The notes beneath the pieces are model-generated. The model saw nothing but the letters and a program-made list of their open reading frames with translations. It had not been told where the DNA came from and did no database searches. Below, piece by piece: positions 8,760 to 16,955 of a DNA stretch of 64,000 nucleotides (positions are counted from its first letter, which is position 1; each line of letters opens with the position of its first letter). Made by a program: the position numbers and the translations under genes. Origin of the DNA: JAGWBJ01 sp964291465 (GTDB lineage: Bacteria > Chloroflexota > Dehalococcoidia > Lucifugimonadales > JAGWBF01); contig OZ219933.1 of the NCBI GenBank assembly GCA_964291465.2, positions 1 to 64,000 of the forward strand. Direction: 5' to 3'.

Positions 8760-10052
8760 ATGCTGAAGATAGGCCATACCGTTACGGTTCCCAACAGTTT
8801 GAAAGGATCCGCGACGGATTCCGACTCCGACGTCATCCCGATACCTGAGGAGCTTGAGACCGTACCGGGTCATCCCGAGGACGCGGAGACCGTCAACTAC
8901 TACACCCGGAACTACCCGCTGGAGAGCGAGAACCTCATAAACTACGCCTGGATCTCCTGGTCCATCAAGAACGGAGACATGAACGAGGCGTTCCACGATC
9001 ACCTGCGCCGGGACCGGCCCATAGTGGTGGCCGCCCGGGCCTCGGGAGACGTGGAGCCCACCGGGGAGCCGGTGCCGGGCAAGGACCTGACCCGGGAGAT
9101 CAAGCAGAAGGCCCTGGAGCTGGGCTTCGCCATGGTGGGCATCAGCGCCTACGACAACCGTTACACCTTCAAGCACAAGCGGAGCTGGGTCAAGCCCCAC
9201 CCCAACGCCATCTGCCTGGCCGTCGAGCAGCCCTACGAAGAGACCCAGATGATACCCAGCGAGACCTCGGAGGTGGCTGTCCTGGCCACGTACCGCAGGG
9301 GCGGGGCCCAGGCGCTGAAGCTGGCCGAGTACATAAACACCCTGGGGTACCACGCGCAGGTGCACAACTTCACCGACGCCGCCGCGGCGATCATACCCAT
9401 GTTCGTGGCAGCGGGCATGGGCCAGCAGGGGGCCATGGGATACCTGCTCTCGCCCCACTTCGGCTCCCGCCACCGCCTGACGCTGGTCACCACCGACGCG
9501 CCGGTTACCCACGACAAGCCCGTGGACTACGGCATCAACGCCTTCTGCGAGATCTGCCAGGTGTGCGTGAACCGCTGCCCCGGACGGGCCCTGATGAGGG
9601 ACAAGGTGTGGTGGAGGGGCGTGGAGAAGCACAAGATCGTCGCCAAGCGGTGCCGTCCCGTCATGTCCCGCTACACCCAGTGCGCCATCTGCATGAAGGT
9701 CTGCCCCGTGCAGCGCTACGGCCTGAAGACGGTGATGGACCACTACTCCAACACAGGACAGGTGCTGGGCAAGGGCACCCACGAGCTGGAGGGCTACGAG
9801 CTGAAGGGGCTGGGCTACTTCGGCCCCGGGGAGCTGCCCAGGTTCGACACCGACTTCTTCACGGTCCCCACGGGCACCGCCGAGGGGTCGCTCCTGGACG
9901 AGCTCAAGGAGAAGATCCAGTCGGGAATGGTGCCCGAGGGCCCCGAGGGAGACCGCATCTTCCTGGAGTTCCGGCAGAACATGGAGGCCGCCGTCAAGGG
10001 CGGAGGGGACGCCATGGAGTCCGAGTGGTACTCCCTGGAGACCGGAGAGTAG
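8760..10052 (+). CDS. Reductive dehalogenase-like B12/4Fe-4S protein, copy 1
   Basis: This 430-aa protein has the catalytic core of the reductive dehalogenase (RdhA)/QueG group. A corrinoid-binding-type region (GQQGAMGYLLSPHFGSRHR, TTDAPVTHDKPVDYGINAFC) is followed by two ferredoxin-like cluster motifs: C263-x2-C266-x2-C269-x3-C273-P and C298-x9-C308-x2-C311-x3-C315-P. RdhA enzymes cut carbon-halogen bonds reductively using cobalamin and two 4Fe-4S clusters. There is no Tat signal and no RdhB-type anchor gene nearby, so a cytoplasmic, perhaps catabolic rather than respiratory, role is inferred. Between the cluster motifs sits RDKVWWRGVEKHK, shared almost unchanged by all five copies. Substrate unknown. 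Confidence 0.8.
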   Translation: MLKIGHTVTVPNSLKGSATDSDSDVIPIPEELETVPGHPEDAETVNYYTRNYPLESENLINYAWISWSIKNGDMNEAFHDHLRRDRPIVVAARASGDVEPTGEPVPGKDLTREIKQKALELGFAMVGISAYDNRYTFKHKRSWVKPHPNAICLAVEQPYEETQMIPSETSEVAVLATYRRGGAQALKLAEYINTLGYHAQVHNFTDAAAAIIPMFVAAGMGQQGAMGYLLSPHFGSRHRLTLVTTDAPVTHDKPVDYGINAFCEICQVCVNRCPGRALMRDKVWWRGVEKHKIVAKRCRPVMSRYTQCAICMKVCPVQRYGLKTVMDHYSNTGQVLGKGTHELEGYELKGLGYFGPGELPRFDTDFFTVPTGTAEGSLLDELKEKIQSGMVPEGPEGDRIFLEFRQNMEAAVKGGGDAMESEWYSLETGE

Positions 10053-10090
10053 ACCAGGCCCGGCAACACCGTCAGATTGGGAGGAAGGCT

Positions 10091-11383
10091 ATGCTGAAGA
10101 TAGGCCACACCGTGACGGTACCCCACGCCCTGAAGGGGGCCGTGGAGGGCGCGGAGCCCGACTCCATTCCCATACCCGAAGAGCTGGAGACCGTGCCGGG
10201 GCACAGGCAGGACCCCGATACGGTGAACTACTACACCCGGAACTACCCGCTGGAGAGCGAGAACATCGTCAACTACTCCTGGGCCTCCTGGATGCTCAAG
10301 ACCAGCGACATGAGGGAGGCCTTCGAGGAGCACCTGCGCCTGGAGAAGCCCATCGTCGTGGCGGCAAGGGGGTCCGGGGACGTTGAGCCCACCGAAGCGC
10401 CGGCCCCGGGCAAGGACGTCACCGAAGAGATCAAGCAGAAGGCCCTGGAGCTGGGTTTCGGCATGGTGGGGTTCACCGCCTACGACAACCGCTACACCTT
10501 CAAGAGCAAGAGAGGGTGGGTGAAGCCCTACCCCAACGCCGTCTGCGTGGCCATCGAGCAGCCCTACGATAAGACCCAGATGATACCCAGCGAAGCTGCG
10601 GAGACGGCGGTGCTGGCCACCTACCGGCGGGGCGGTGAGCTGTGCCTGGAGCTCGCCGATTTCATACGCGGCCTCGGCTACCACGCCCAGGTGCACAGCT
10701 TCGCCGACGCCGCCAGCGCGGTGATACCCATGTTCGTGGCCGCCGGCCTGGGCCAGCAGGGCGCCATGGGCTACCTGCTCTCCCCCCACTTCGGCTCCCG
10801 CCACCGGCTCACCCTCATCACCACCGACGCCCCGGTGACCCACGGCCGGCCGGTGGACTACGGCATCAACGCCTTCTGCTCCATCTGCCAGGTGTGCGTC
10901 AACCGCTGCCCCGGACGGGCCCTGATGCGCGACAAGGTGTGGTGGAGAGGCGTCGAGAAGTTCAAGATCGTCGCCAAGCGGTGCCGCCCGGTCATGGCCG
11001 CCTACGCCTCCTGCGCCGTGTGCATGAAGGTGTGCCCCATCCAGCGGTACGGCCTCAAGGAGGTCATGGACCACTACGCCTCCACGGGCCAGGTGCTGGG
11101 CAAGGGCACCCACGACCTGGAGGGCTACGAGCTGGAGGGGCTCGGCTACTTCGGCCCCGGCGACCTCCCCAGGTTCGGCGCGGAGTTCTTCCACAACCCC
11201 GAGGGCACCGCCGAGGGGTTCATCCTCGAAGAGCTGAAGGCCAAGATCCAGTCGGGCCTGGTGCCCGAGGGCCCCGAGGGAGACCGGGTGTTCCGGGAGT
11301 TCCGCGCACAGATGGAGGAGGCGGTGAAGGGCGGCGGAGACGTCATGGAGGCCGAGTGGTACAGCCTGGAGGACGAAGAGTAG
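10091..11383 (+). CDS. Reductive dehalogenase-like B12/4Fe-4S protein, copy 2
   Basis: This 430-aa paralogue is closely similar to copies 1 and 3 along its whole length, from MLKIGHTVTVP to EWYSLEDEE. It keeps both cluster motifs (CSICQVCVNRCPGRAL and CASCAVCMKVCPIQ regions) and the segment FGSRHRLTLITTDAPV typical of the B12-binding part. It lies 38 bases after copy 1, and the spacer resembles the one before copy 3, so the duplicated unit included the intergenic DNA. ATG at 10091 follows GGGAGGAAGG. Differences from copy 1 fall mostly in the N-terminal 90 residues and near residues 160-200, where substrate specificity might be set. Confidence 0.8.
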   Translation: MLKIGHTVTVPHALKGAVEGAEPDSIPIPEELETVPGHRQDPDTVNYYTRNYPLESENIVNYSWASWMLKTSDMREAFEEHLRLEKPIVVAARGSGDVEPTEAPAPGKDVTEEIKQKALELGFGMVGFTAYDNRYTFKSKRGWVKPYPNAVCVAIEQPYDKTQMIPSEAAETAVLATYRRGGELCLELADFIRGLGYHAQVHSFADAASAVIPMFVAAGLGQQGAMGYLLSPHFGSRHRLTLITTDAPVTHGRPVDYGINAFCSICQVCVNRCPGRALMRDKVWWRGVEKFKIVAKRCRPVMAAYASCAVCMKVCPIQRYGLKEVMDHYASTGQVLGKGTHDLEGYELEGLGYFGPGDLPRFGAEFFHNPEGTAEGFILEELKAKIQSGLVPEGPEGDRVFREFRAQMEEAVKGGGDVMEAEWYSLEDEE

Positions 11384-11438
11384 ACCGGGCCCGGCAGCAC
11401 CGTCAGACCAGAAGCCCCGTCAGAATGGGAGGAAGGCT

Positions 11439-12731
11439 ATGCTGAAGATAGGCCACACCGTCACGGTCCCCGGCAGCCTCAAGGGCGCCGGTACGGACTC
11501 CGAGCCCGACGTGATCCCGATACCCCAGGAGCTGGAGACCGTACCGGGCCACCGGCAGGACCCCGATACGGTGAACTACTACACCCGGAACTACCCGCTG
11601 GAGACCCACAACATAGAGCAGTTCGCCTGGGCCTCCTGGTACCTGAACACGGGGGACATCAAGGACACGCTGGACGAGCACCTGCGTCTTGACCGGCCCC
11701 TGGTGCTGGCCGCGCGGGACTCGGGGGACGTTGAGCCCACCGCCGAGCCCGTCCCAGGCAAGGACGTAACCGGGGAGATCAAGCAGAAGGCCCTGGACGT
11801 GGGCTTCGCCATGGTGGGCATCACCGCCTACGACAACCGGTACACCTTCAAGAGCAAGAGGGGGTGGGTGAAGCCCTACCCCAACGCCATCTGTGTCGCC
11901 GTCGAGCAGCCCTACGAAGAGACCCAGACCATCCCCAGCGAGACGGCGGAGAAGGCGGCCCTGGCCACCTATCGACGGGGCGGGGCCCTGACCCTGCAGC
12001 TCGCCGACTACATCCGCAGCCTGGGGTACCACGCCCAGGTGCACAGCTACGCCGACGCAGCCGCCGCCATAATCCCCATGTTCGTGGCGGCGGGCATGGG
12101 CCAGCAGGGGGCCATGGGCTACCTCCTGTCCCCCTACTTCGGCTCGCGGCACAGGCTGACCGTCATCGCCACCGACGCGCCGGTGACCCACGATCAGCCG
12201 GTGGACTACGGCATCAACGCCCTCTGCGACATCTGCCAGGTGTGCGTCAACCGGTGCCCCGGCCGGGCCCTGATGCGCGACAAGGTGTGGTGGAGGGGCG
12301 TGGAGAAGTTCAAGATCGTCGCCAAGCGGTGCCGGCCCGTCATGGCCCGCTACGCCCAGTGCGCCGTCTGCATGAAGGTCTGCCCCGTCCAGCGGTACGG
12401 CCTCAAGACGGTCATGGACCACTACGCCAGCACCGGCCAGGTGCTGGGCAAGGGCACCCACGACCTGGAGGGCTACGAGATGGAGGGGCTCGGCTACTTC
12501 GGCCCCGGCGAGCTCCCCAGGTTCGACGCCGACTTCTTCCACAACCCCGAGGGGACCGCGGAAGGGGCCCTCCTGGATGGGCTGAAGGCCAAGATCCAGT
12601 CGGGCCAGGTGCCCGAGGGCCCCGAGGGAGACCGGGTGTTCCAGGAGTTCCGTGCGGCGCTGGAGAAGGCCGTGAAGGGCGGCGGGGACGTGATGGAGGC
12701 CGAGTGGTACGGCCTGGACGACGAAGAATGA
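11439..12731 (+). CDS. Reductive dehalogenase-like B12/4Fe-4S protein, copy 3
   Basis: Third 430-aa member, with the N-terminus MLKIGHTVTVPGSLKGAG and the same eight cluster cysteines (CDICQVCVNRCPGRAL, then a lone Cys in KRCRPV and CAVCMKVCPVQ). It ends EWYGLDDEE. The spacer before it repeats the sequence found before copy 2, with a 16-base insertion. ATG at 11439 follows GGGAGGAAGG. Together with copies 1 and 2 it forms the tighter subgroup. No membrane segment or signal peptide is visible. Confidence 0.8.
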   Translation: MLKIGHTVTVPGSLKGAGTDSEPDVIPIPQELETVPGHRQDPDTVNYYTRNYPLETHNIEQFAWASWYLNTGDIKDTLDEHLRLDRPLVLAARDSGDVEPTAEPVPGKDVTGEIKQKALDVGFAMVGITAYDNRYTFKSKRGWVKPYPNAICVAVEQPYEETQTIPSETAEKAALATYRRGGALTLQLADYIRSLGYHAQVHSYADAAAAIIPMFVAAGMGQQGAMGYLLSPYFGSRHRLTVIATDAPVTHDQPVDYGINALCDICQVCVNRCPGRALMRDKVWWRGVEKFKIVAKRCRPVMARYAQCAVCMKVCPVQRYGLKTVMDHYASTGQVLGKGTHDLEGYEMEGLGYFGPGELPRFDADFFHNPEGTAEGALLDGLKAKIQSGQVPEGPEGDRVFQEFRAALEKAVKGGGDVMEAEWYGLDDEE

Positions 12732-12743
12732 CGGACCCGTGGG

Positions 12744-12771
12744 CATGGGTCTGCAGCCCATGGGTCTGCAG
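12744..12771 (+). repeat. Short direct repeat before RdhA-like copy 4
   Basis: The 13-mer catgggtctgcag occurs at 12744-12756 and again at 12759-12771, just before the AGGAGGAGAGA ribosome binding site of copy 4. The spacer is unrelated to those between copies 1-3. Confidence 0.6.
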
Positions 12772-12787
12772 GAGGAGAGAGTAACCG

Positions 12788-14071
12788 ATGCTTAAGATAG
12801 GCCATTCGGTGACCCGGCCGGGGAAGAAGGCGCAGGACCCGCCCGTGGTCCTCAACGTGCCCGAGGAGCTGGAGACGGCCCCCGGGATCGTGCAGCGCCC
12901 CGCCGAGGTGGACTTCTACAGCCGGGAGTACCCCCTGGAGCTGGCCAACGTCGAGACCACGGCGGACCGGGACTGGGAGTGGCCCTTCCACTCCCAGGAG
13001 CTCAACGACTTCCACCGGGAGCACGAGAGGCTGAACCGTCCCCTGGTGGAGGCCTGCCGTGCCACCACCGGTCTCGAACCCACTGGGACCCCCGTCCCGG
13101 GCAAGGACGTCTCAGGGCTCATCAAGACCAAGGCCCGGGAACTGGGCATCGGCGAGGTGGGTATCACGCGGCTGGACAGGCGGTACGTGTTCAAGTTCAT
13201 CCGCGACTACGTCCAGTACCAGCACGCCGTCTGCATAGCCTACGAGCAGGACTACGAGGGGACCCAGGGCGCCCCCGGCATGTCCGCCGAGAGGCCCCAC
13301 TTCGACACCTACCGCGAGATGGTCCCCCCCATCCTGGCCCTGGGAGACTATATCCGGAGCCTGGGGTACCACGCCCAGGTGCACCACCCCGACGACAACG
13401 TGGTGGCCACCGTGGCCATGTTCATGCAAGCGGGCATGGGCCAGCTCGGGGCCAACGGGCAGCTCCTCTCCCCCCACTTCGGCTCCCGGGCCCGCCATAC
13501 CGTCATCACCACCGATGCGCTGGTGACCTACGACGAGCCGGTGGACTACGGCATGCACGCCTTCTGCGACATCTGCCAGGTGTGCGTCAACCGGTGCCCC
13601 GGCCGGGCCCTGATGCGGGACAAGGTGTGGTGGAGGGGCGTGCAGAAGCACAAGCTGATCTACCGCCGGTGCCGCCCTGTCATCGCCCGCTACGAGGGAT
13701 GCGCCGTCTGCATGAAGGTGTGCCCCATACAGCGGTACGGGATGAAGAACGTGCTGGACCACTACGCCGAGACCGGCGTGGTGCTGGGCAAGGGCACCCA
13801 CGGGCTGGAAGGCTACACGATGAAGGGCAAGGGCTACTTCGGCCCCGGTGAGCTGCCCCGGTTCAGCAGCGACTTCTTCGACATGCCCCACGGCAGGTCC
13901 GAGGACGTGGCCTTCGAGGAGCTGAAGGAGAGGATCAAGAGCGGAGATCTGCCCGACGGCGCCGAGGGAGACCAGGCCCTGCGGGAGTTCAAGGAGCGCG
14001 TGGAGCAGTACGTAAAGATGCCCCTGAACTTCCAGGGCAACCCCCAGGACGAGTACGCCAAGCAGGAGTAG
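12788..14071 (+). CDS. Reductive dehalogenase-like B12/4Fe-4S protein, copy 4
   Basis: The 427-aa protein keeps the same fold and cluster motifs (CDICQVCVNRCPGRAL; CRPV then CAVCMKVCPIQRYG) but belongs with copy 5 to a second subgroup. The N-terminal part reads EVDFYSREYPLELANVETTADRDWEW instead of the NYYTRNYPLE type of copies 1-3, and the tail KMPLNFQGNPQDEYAKQE is different. GQQGAMGY of copies 1-3 becomes GQLGANGQLLSPHFGSRARH, the form closer to classical RdhA (LGxxG). ATG at 12788 has AGGAGGAGAG upstream. This suggests a distinct substrate or a partner role; there is no export signal. Confidence 0.8.
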   Translation: MLKIGHSVTRPGKKAQDPPVVLNVPEELETAPGIVQRPAEVDFYSREYPLELANVETTADRDWEWPFHSQELNDFHREHERLNRPLVEACRATTGLEPTGTPVPGKDVSGLIKTKARELGIGEVGITRLDRRYVFKFIRDYVQYQHAVCIAYEQDYEGTQGAPGMSAERPHFDTYREMVPPILALGDYIRSLGYHAQVHHPDDNVVATVAMFMQAGMGQLGANGQLLSPHFGSRARHTVITTDALVTYDEPVDYGMHAFCDICQVCVNRCPGRALMRDKVWWRGVQKHKLIYRRCRPVIARYEGCAVCMKVCPIQRYGMKNVLDHYAETGVVLGKGTHGLEGYTMKGKGYFGPGELPRFSSDFFDMPHGRSEDVAFEELKERIKSGDLPDGAEGDQALREFKERVEQYVKMPLNFQGNPQDEYAKQE

Positions 14072-14158
14072 ACCAACGGCCCCGGAATAGAGCTCCCCGG
14101 GCGATCGGTCCAGCCCGGGAATTGGTTCAAGCCGGGAACGGTCCAAAAGGAGGATGTC

Positions 14159-15427
14159 ATGCTGAAGGTCGGACACTCGATAAAGCGGCCCGGCAGGGTC
14201 CACGGCGACACGGACATCACCATCGATGTACCGGAGGAGCTGGAAACCGTGCCCGGTGTCGTCCAGAGCCCCAAAGAAGTGGACTTCTACAGCCGGGAGT
14301 ATCCCCTGGAGAGCCAGGCGGTGGACATGACGGCCGACCGGGACTGGGTATGGTCCGTCTACACCGACGAGGTGCTGGAGCACCGCAAGGAGCATGACAG
14401 GCTCAACCGGCCCATAATCGCCGCCGCCAAGGACACCGGGGACATAGAGCCTACGGCGGCCCCCGTTCCCGGCAAGGACGTTACCCAGGACATCCGGCAG
14501 AAGGCCCGGGAGATGGGCTTTGGCGAGGTCGGCTTCACCAGCCTGGACAGGCGCTACATCTTCAAGTTCAAGAGGGACTGGGTCAAGTTCCCCCACGCCA
14601 TCTGCCTCGCCTGGGAGCAGGACTACGAGCCCACCCAGACGGCACCCAGCATCGAGGCCGAGGGCCCCCACCATGGCGTGTACAGGATCATGGGCGCGGT
14701 CGCCCTGGAGCTGGCCGACTACATCCGCGGCCTGGGATACCACGCCCAGGTGCACAGTCCCAACGACAACAGCGGCGCCTACATACCCATGTTCGTGGCG
14801 GCGGGACTGGGGCAGCTCGGGGCAAACGGGCAGCTACTGTCGCCCCACTTCGGGTCCCGGGCCAGGATCATGCTCATCAGCACCGACGCCCAGGTGACCT
14901 ACGACGAGCCCGTGGACTACGGCATCCACTCCTTCTGCACCATATGCCAGGTGTGTGTGAACCGGTGTCCCGGCAGGGCCCTGATGCGGGACAAGGTCTG
15001 GTGGCGGGGCGTGGAGAAGCACAAGCTCATCTACCGACGCTGCCGGCCGGTAATGGCCCGGTACGAGGGGTGCGCCGTCTGCATGAAGGTCTGCCCGGTC
15101 CAGCGTTACGGCCTGAAGGCCGTAATGGACCACTACGTGGAGACGGGCAGCGTGCTGGGCAAGGGGACCCACCTCCTGGAGGGCTACTCCATAAGGGAGA
15201 TGGGCTATTTCGGGCCCGGAGACCTCCCCCGGTTCAACAACGAGTTCTTCCAGATCCCCCATGGGAAGAACGAGGACCTGCTGTTCGAGGACCTGAAGGA
15301 CCGCATCAGGGAGGGGGACCTGCCCGACGACTCCTCCGGCACGCTGGCCCTCAGGGAGTTCAAGCAGAAAGTGGCCGAGTACATATCCCAGCCGCCCGAC
15401 GACATGGGCCGTTCCTGGGACGTATAG
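14159..15427 (+). CDS. Reductive dehalogenase-like B12/4Fe-4S protein, copy 5
   Basis: The 422-aa last member pairs with copy 4: PKEVDFYSREYPLESQAVDMTADRDWVW, then GQLGANGQLLSPHFGSRARIMLISTDAQVTYDEPVDYGIHSFC. The clusters are CTICQVCVNRCPGRAL and CEGCAVCMKVCPVQ regions with the lone Cys in RRCRPV. AAAAGGAGG precedes the ATG at 14159. A perfect 12-bp stem-loop lies 33 bases after the stop and probably closes the array. The C-terminus (SQPPDDMGRSWDV) is unique to this copy. Confidence 0.8.
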   Translation: MLKVGHSIKRPGRVHGDTDITIDVPEELETVPGVVQSPKEVDFYSREYPLESQAVDMTADRDWVWSVYTDEVLEHRKEHDRLNRPIIAAAKDTGDIEPTAAPVPGKDVTQDIRQKAREMGFGEVGFTSLDRRYIFKFKRDWVKFPHAICLAWEQDYEPTQTAPSIEAEGPHHGVYRIMGAVALELADYIRGLGYHAQVHSPNDNSGAYIPMFVAAGLGQLGANGQLLSPHFGSRARIMLISTDAQVTYDEPVDYGIHSFCTICQVCVNRCPGRALMRDKVWWRGVEKHKLIYRRCRPVMARYEGCAVCMKVCPVQRYGLKAVMDHYVETGSVLGKGTHLLEGYSIREMGYFGPGDLPRFNNEFFQIPHGKNEDLLFEDLKDRIREGDLPDDSSGTLALREFKQKVAEYISQPPDDMGRSWDV

Positions 15428-15460
15428 GTCCCCCGACGATCCGCCCCCAGGGAGGACGCA

Positions 15461-15488
15461 GGCAGGGCCGGCTGACGCCGGCCCTGCC
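15461..15488. terminator. Hairpin between RdhA-like copy 5 and the convergent thioesterase gene
   Basis: ggcagggccggc (15461-15472), loop tgac and the exact complement (15477-15488) form a 12-bp GC-rich stem. Its position between two converging genes suggests a bidirectional terminator, but there is no clear U-tract on either side. Confidence 0.5.
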
Positions 15489-15501
15489 ATTCATGGGAGG
15501 A

Positions 15502-15858
15502 CTAGGACTCGGCCCTGGGCGTTATCACGGCGCGGCGGTGGGTGCCCTCGCCGATCTTGGTCTCGCCGTCGTGGGCTTGGACCGTGAAGGTCAGCCGGTT
15601 CCTATCCACCGCCGTGAGCTCGGCGCGGGCGACGACCCTGGCCCCTATCGACGACGGCGCCAGGTGCCGGACGTTCACCTCGAAGCCGACAGATGTCTCA
15701 CCGGGGTCCAGGTGCGGGGCGAGGGCCGCCACCGAAGCCTGCTCCATGAGCAGGATCATCGACGGCGTGCTGAACCTGGGGACGTGGCTGGCCACGTTGT
15801 GCTCGCACACGATGGTCTCTTTGCTGCCCGTCAGGCCGGGGGCTATCTTCTCATTCAC
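15502..15858 (-). CDS. Hotdog-fold thioesterase family protein
   Basis: This 118-aa protein resembles the fluoroacetyl-CoA thioesterase (FlK)-like hotdog family: HVPRFSTPSMILLMEQAS (central helix with the conserved TPxMixLmE), GFEVNVRHLAP, and the strand TFTVQAHDGETKIGEGTHRRAVI. These proteins hydrolyse acyl-CoA thioesters; the true substrate is not predictable. Start is GTG at 15858. It is divergent from argF. FlK itself detoxifies a halogenated acyl-CoA, so a neighbour of dehalogenase-like genes is suggestive, but that link is only inference. Confidence 0.75.
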   Translation of the reverse strand: MNEKIAPGLTGSKETIVCEHNVASHVPRFSTPSMILLMEQASVAALAPHLDPGETSVGFEVNVRHLAPSSIGARVVARAELTAVDRNRLTFTVQAHDGETKIGEGTHRRAVITPRAES

Positions 15859-15992
15859 TCTCTCTAGTCCTGATCAGGGTGGCACCCATTCTAACCCGGC
15901 GGGGTCGGCAAATCCACCGTCACCCCGGCGCCGGGCGCCAACCTTGAAGGGCCCCGCGATTTGATATAAGATGCGGGCCGACAGGAGGCGTC

Positions 15993-16910
15993 ATGCCCAC
16001 CAGGCACATCCTCTCCATTCTGGACCTCAGCCCACAAGAGATAACCGGCATCGTCCACAGGGCGCTTGCGCTGGTGAAAGAGCCGCGCTCCGCCGCCCTG
16101 TCGGGCAGGACGGTCGCCCTGCTGTTCGAAAAGCCCTCCCTGAGGACGCGGGCCAGCTTCGACGTGGGCATCCATCAGATGGGCGGTCACGCCCTGTACA
16201 TGGGCCCCGACGAGGTCGGCCTGGGCAAGAGGGAGCGGGTGTCGGACGTGGCGCGGGTCCTGTCCCGCTACGTGGACTGCGTGGTGGCGCGGGTCAACTC
16301 CCACTCCAGCCTGCAGGAGCTGGCGGAGACCGGCTCGGCGCCGGTGGTCAACGCCCTGTCGGACCTGGAGCACCCCTGCCAGGCGCTGGCGGACCTCCAG
16401 GCCATCTACGAGCACAAGGGCGGGTTCCGGGGCCTCAGGGTGGCCTATATTGGCGACGGTAACAACGTGGCCAGGAGCCTCTGCCTGGCTGTGGCCTCGG
16501 TGGGCGCCAGCTTCACCATCGCCGCCCCTTCCGGCTACGGGCTGGACGGCGAGACCCTGGAAGCGGCAAGCCTGCGCGCCGCGCAGGGAGGGGGCGAGAT
16601 CGCCTCGGTCTCCGATCCCGTGGAGGGCGTGGCCGGCGCCGACGTGGTGTACACCGACGTGTGGACCAGCATGGGCCAGGAAGAGGAGTCCGAGGCCCGC
16701 CGGAAGGCCTTTGCGGGCTACACCGTGGACCCGGATCTCCTTTCCAGGGCTGCCGAGGGCGCCATATTCATGCACCCCATGCCAGCCCACTACGGCGAAG
16801 AGGTGCCCGAAGGCATGCTGGAACACCCCCAGTCCGCCGCCTACGACCAGGCGGGCAACCGCCTGCACGCCCAGAAGGCGGCCCTGGAGCTTATAATGGG
16901 TGCGGGCTGA
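15993..16910 (+). CDS. argF: Ornithine carbamoyltransferase family protein
   Basis: This 305-aa enzyme has the carbamoyl phosphate motif FEKPSLRTRASF (usual STRTR with Leu), DLEHPCQALADLQ, DGNNVARSL, and DVWTSMGQEEE, all characteristic of ornithine carbamoyltransferases, which make citrulline in arginine synthesis. The ornithine-contact motif HCLPA is altered to HPMPAHYGEEV: the Cys is replaced by Pro, as in the HPGP/HPLP motif of aspartate carbamoyltransferases. The rest of the sequence still fits OTC, so the name is likely but substrate preference deserves a test. AGGAGG at 15984-15988 supports ATG 15993; TATAAG at 15965-15970 may be its -10 box. Confidence 0.87.
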   Translation: MPTRHILSILDLSPQEITGIVHRALALVKEPRSAALSGRTVALLFEKPSLRTRASFDVGIHQMGGHALYMGPDEVGLGKRERVSDVARVLSRYVDCVVARVNSHSSLQELAETGSAPVVNALSDLEHPCQALADLQAIYEHKGGFRGLRVAYIGDGNNVARSLCLAVASVGASFTIAAPSGYGLDGETLEAASLRAAQGGGEIASVSDPVEGVAGADVVYTDVWTSMGQEEESEARRKAFAGYTVDPDLLSRAAEGAIFMHPMPAHYGEEVPEGMLEHPQSAAYDQAGNRLHAQKAALELIMGAG

Positions 16911-16955
16911 CCCCGCACCGTGGCCACGGGACCCCTTGGAGTCCAACAACGTGAC

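Noticed and set aside
8760..15427. Annotation of the array proteins as epoxyqueuosine reductase (QueG)
   Set aside because: The two-cluster cysteine pattern is shared, but the linkers, length, five-fold repetition, and the SPHFGSRHR...TTDAPV blocks fit RdhA-type proteins better. A phylogeny would settle it.
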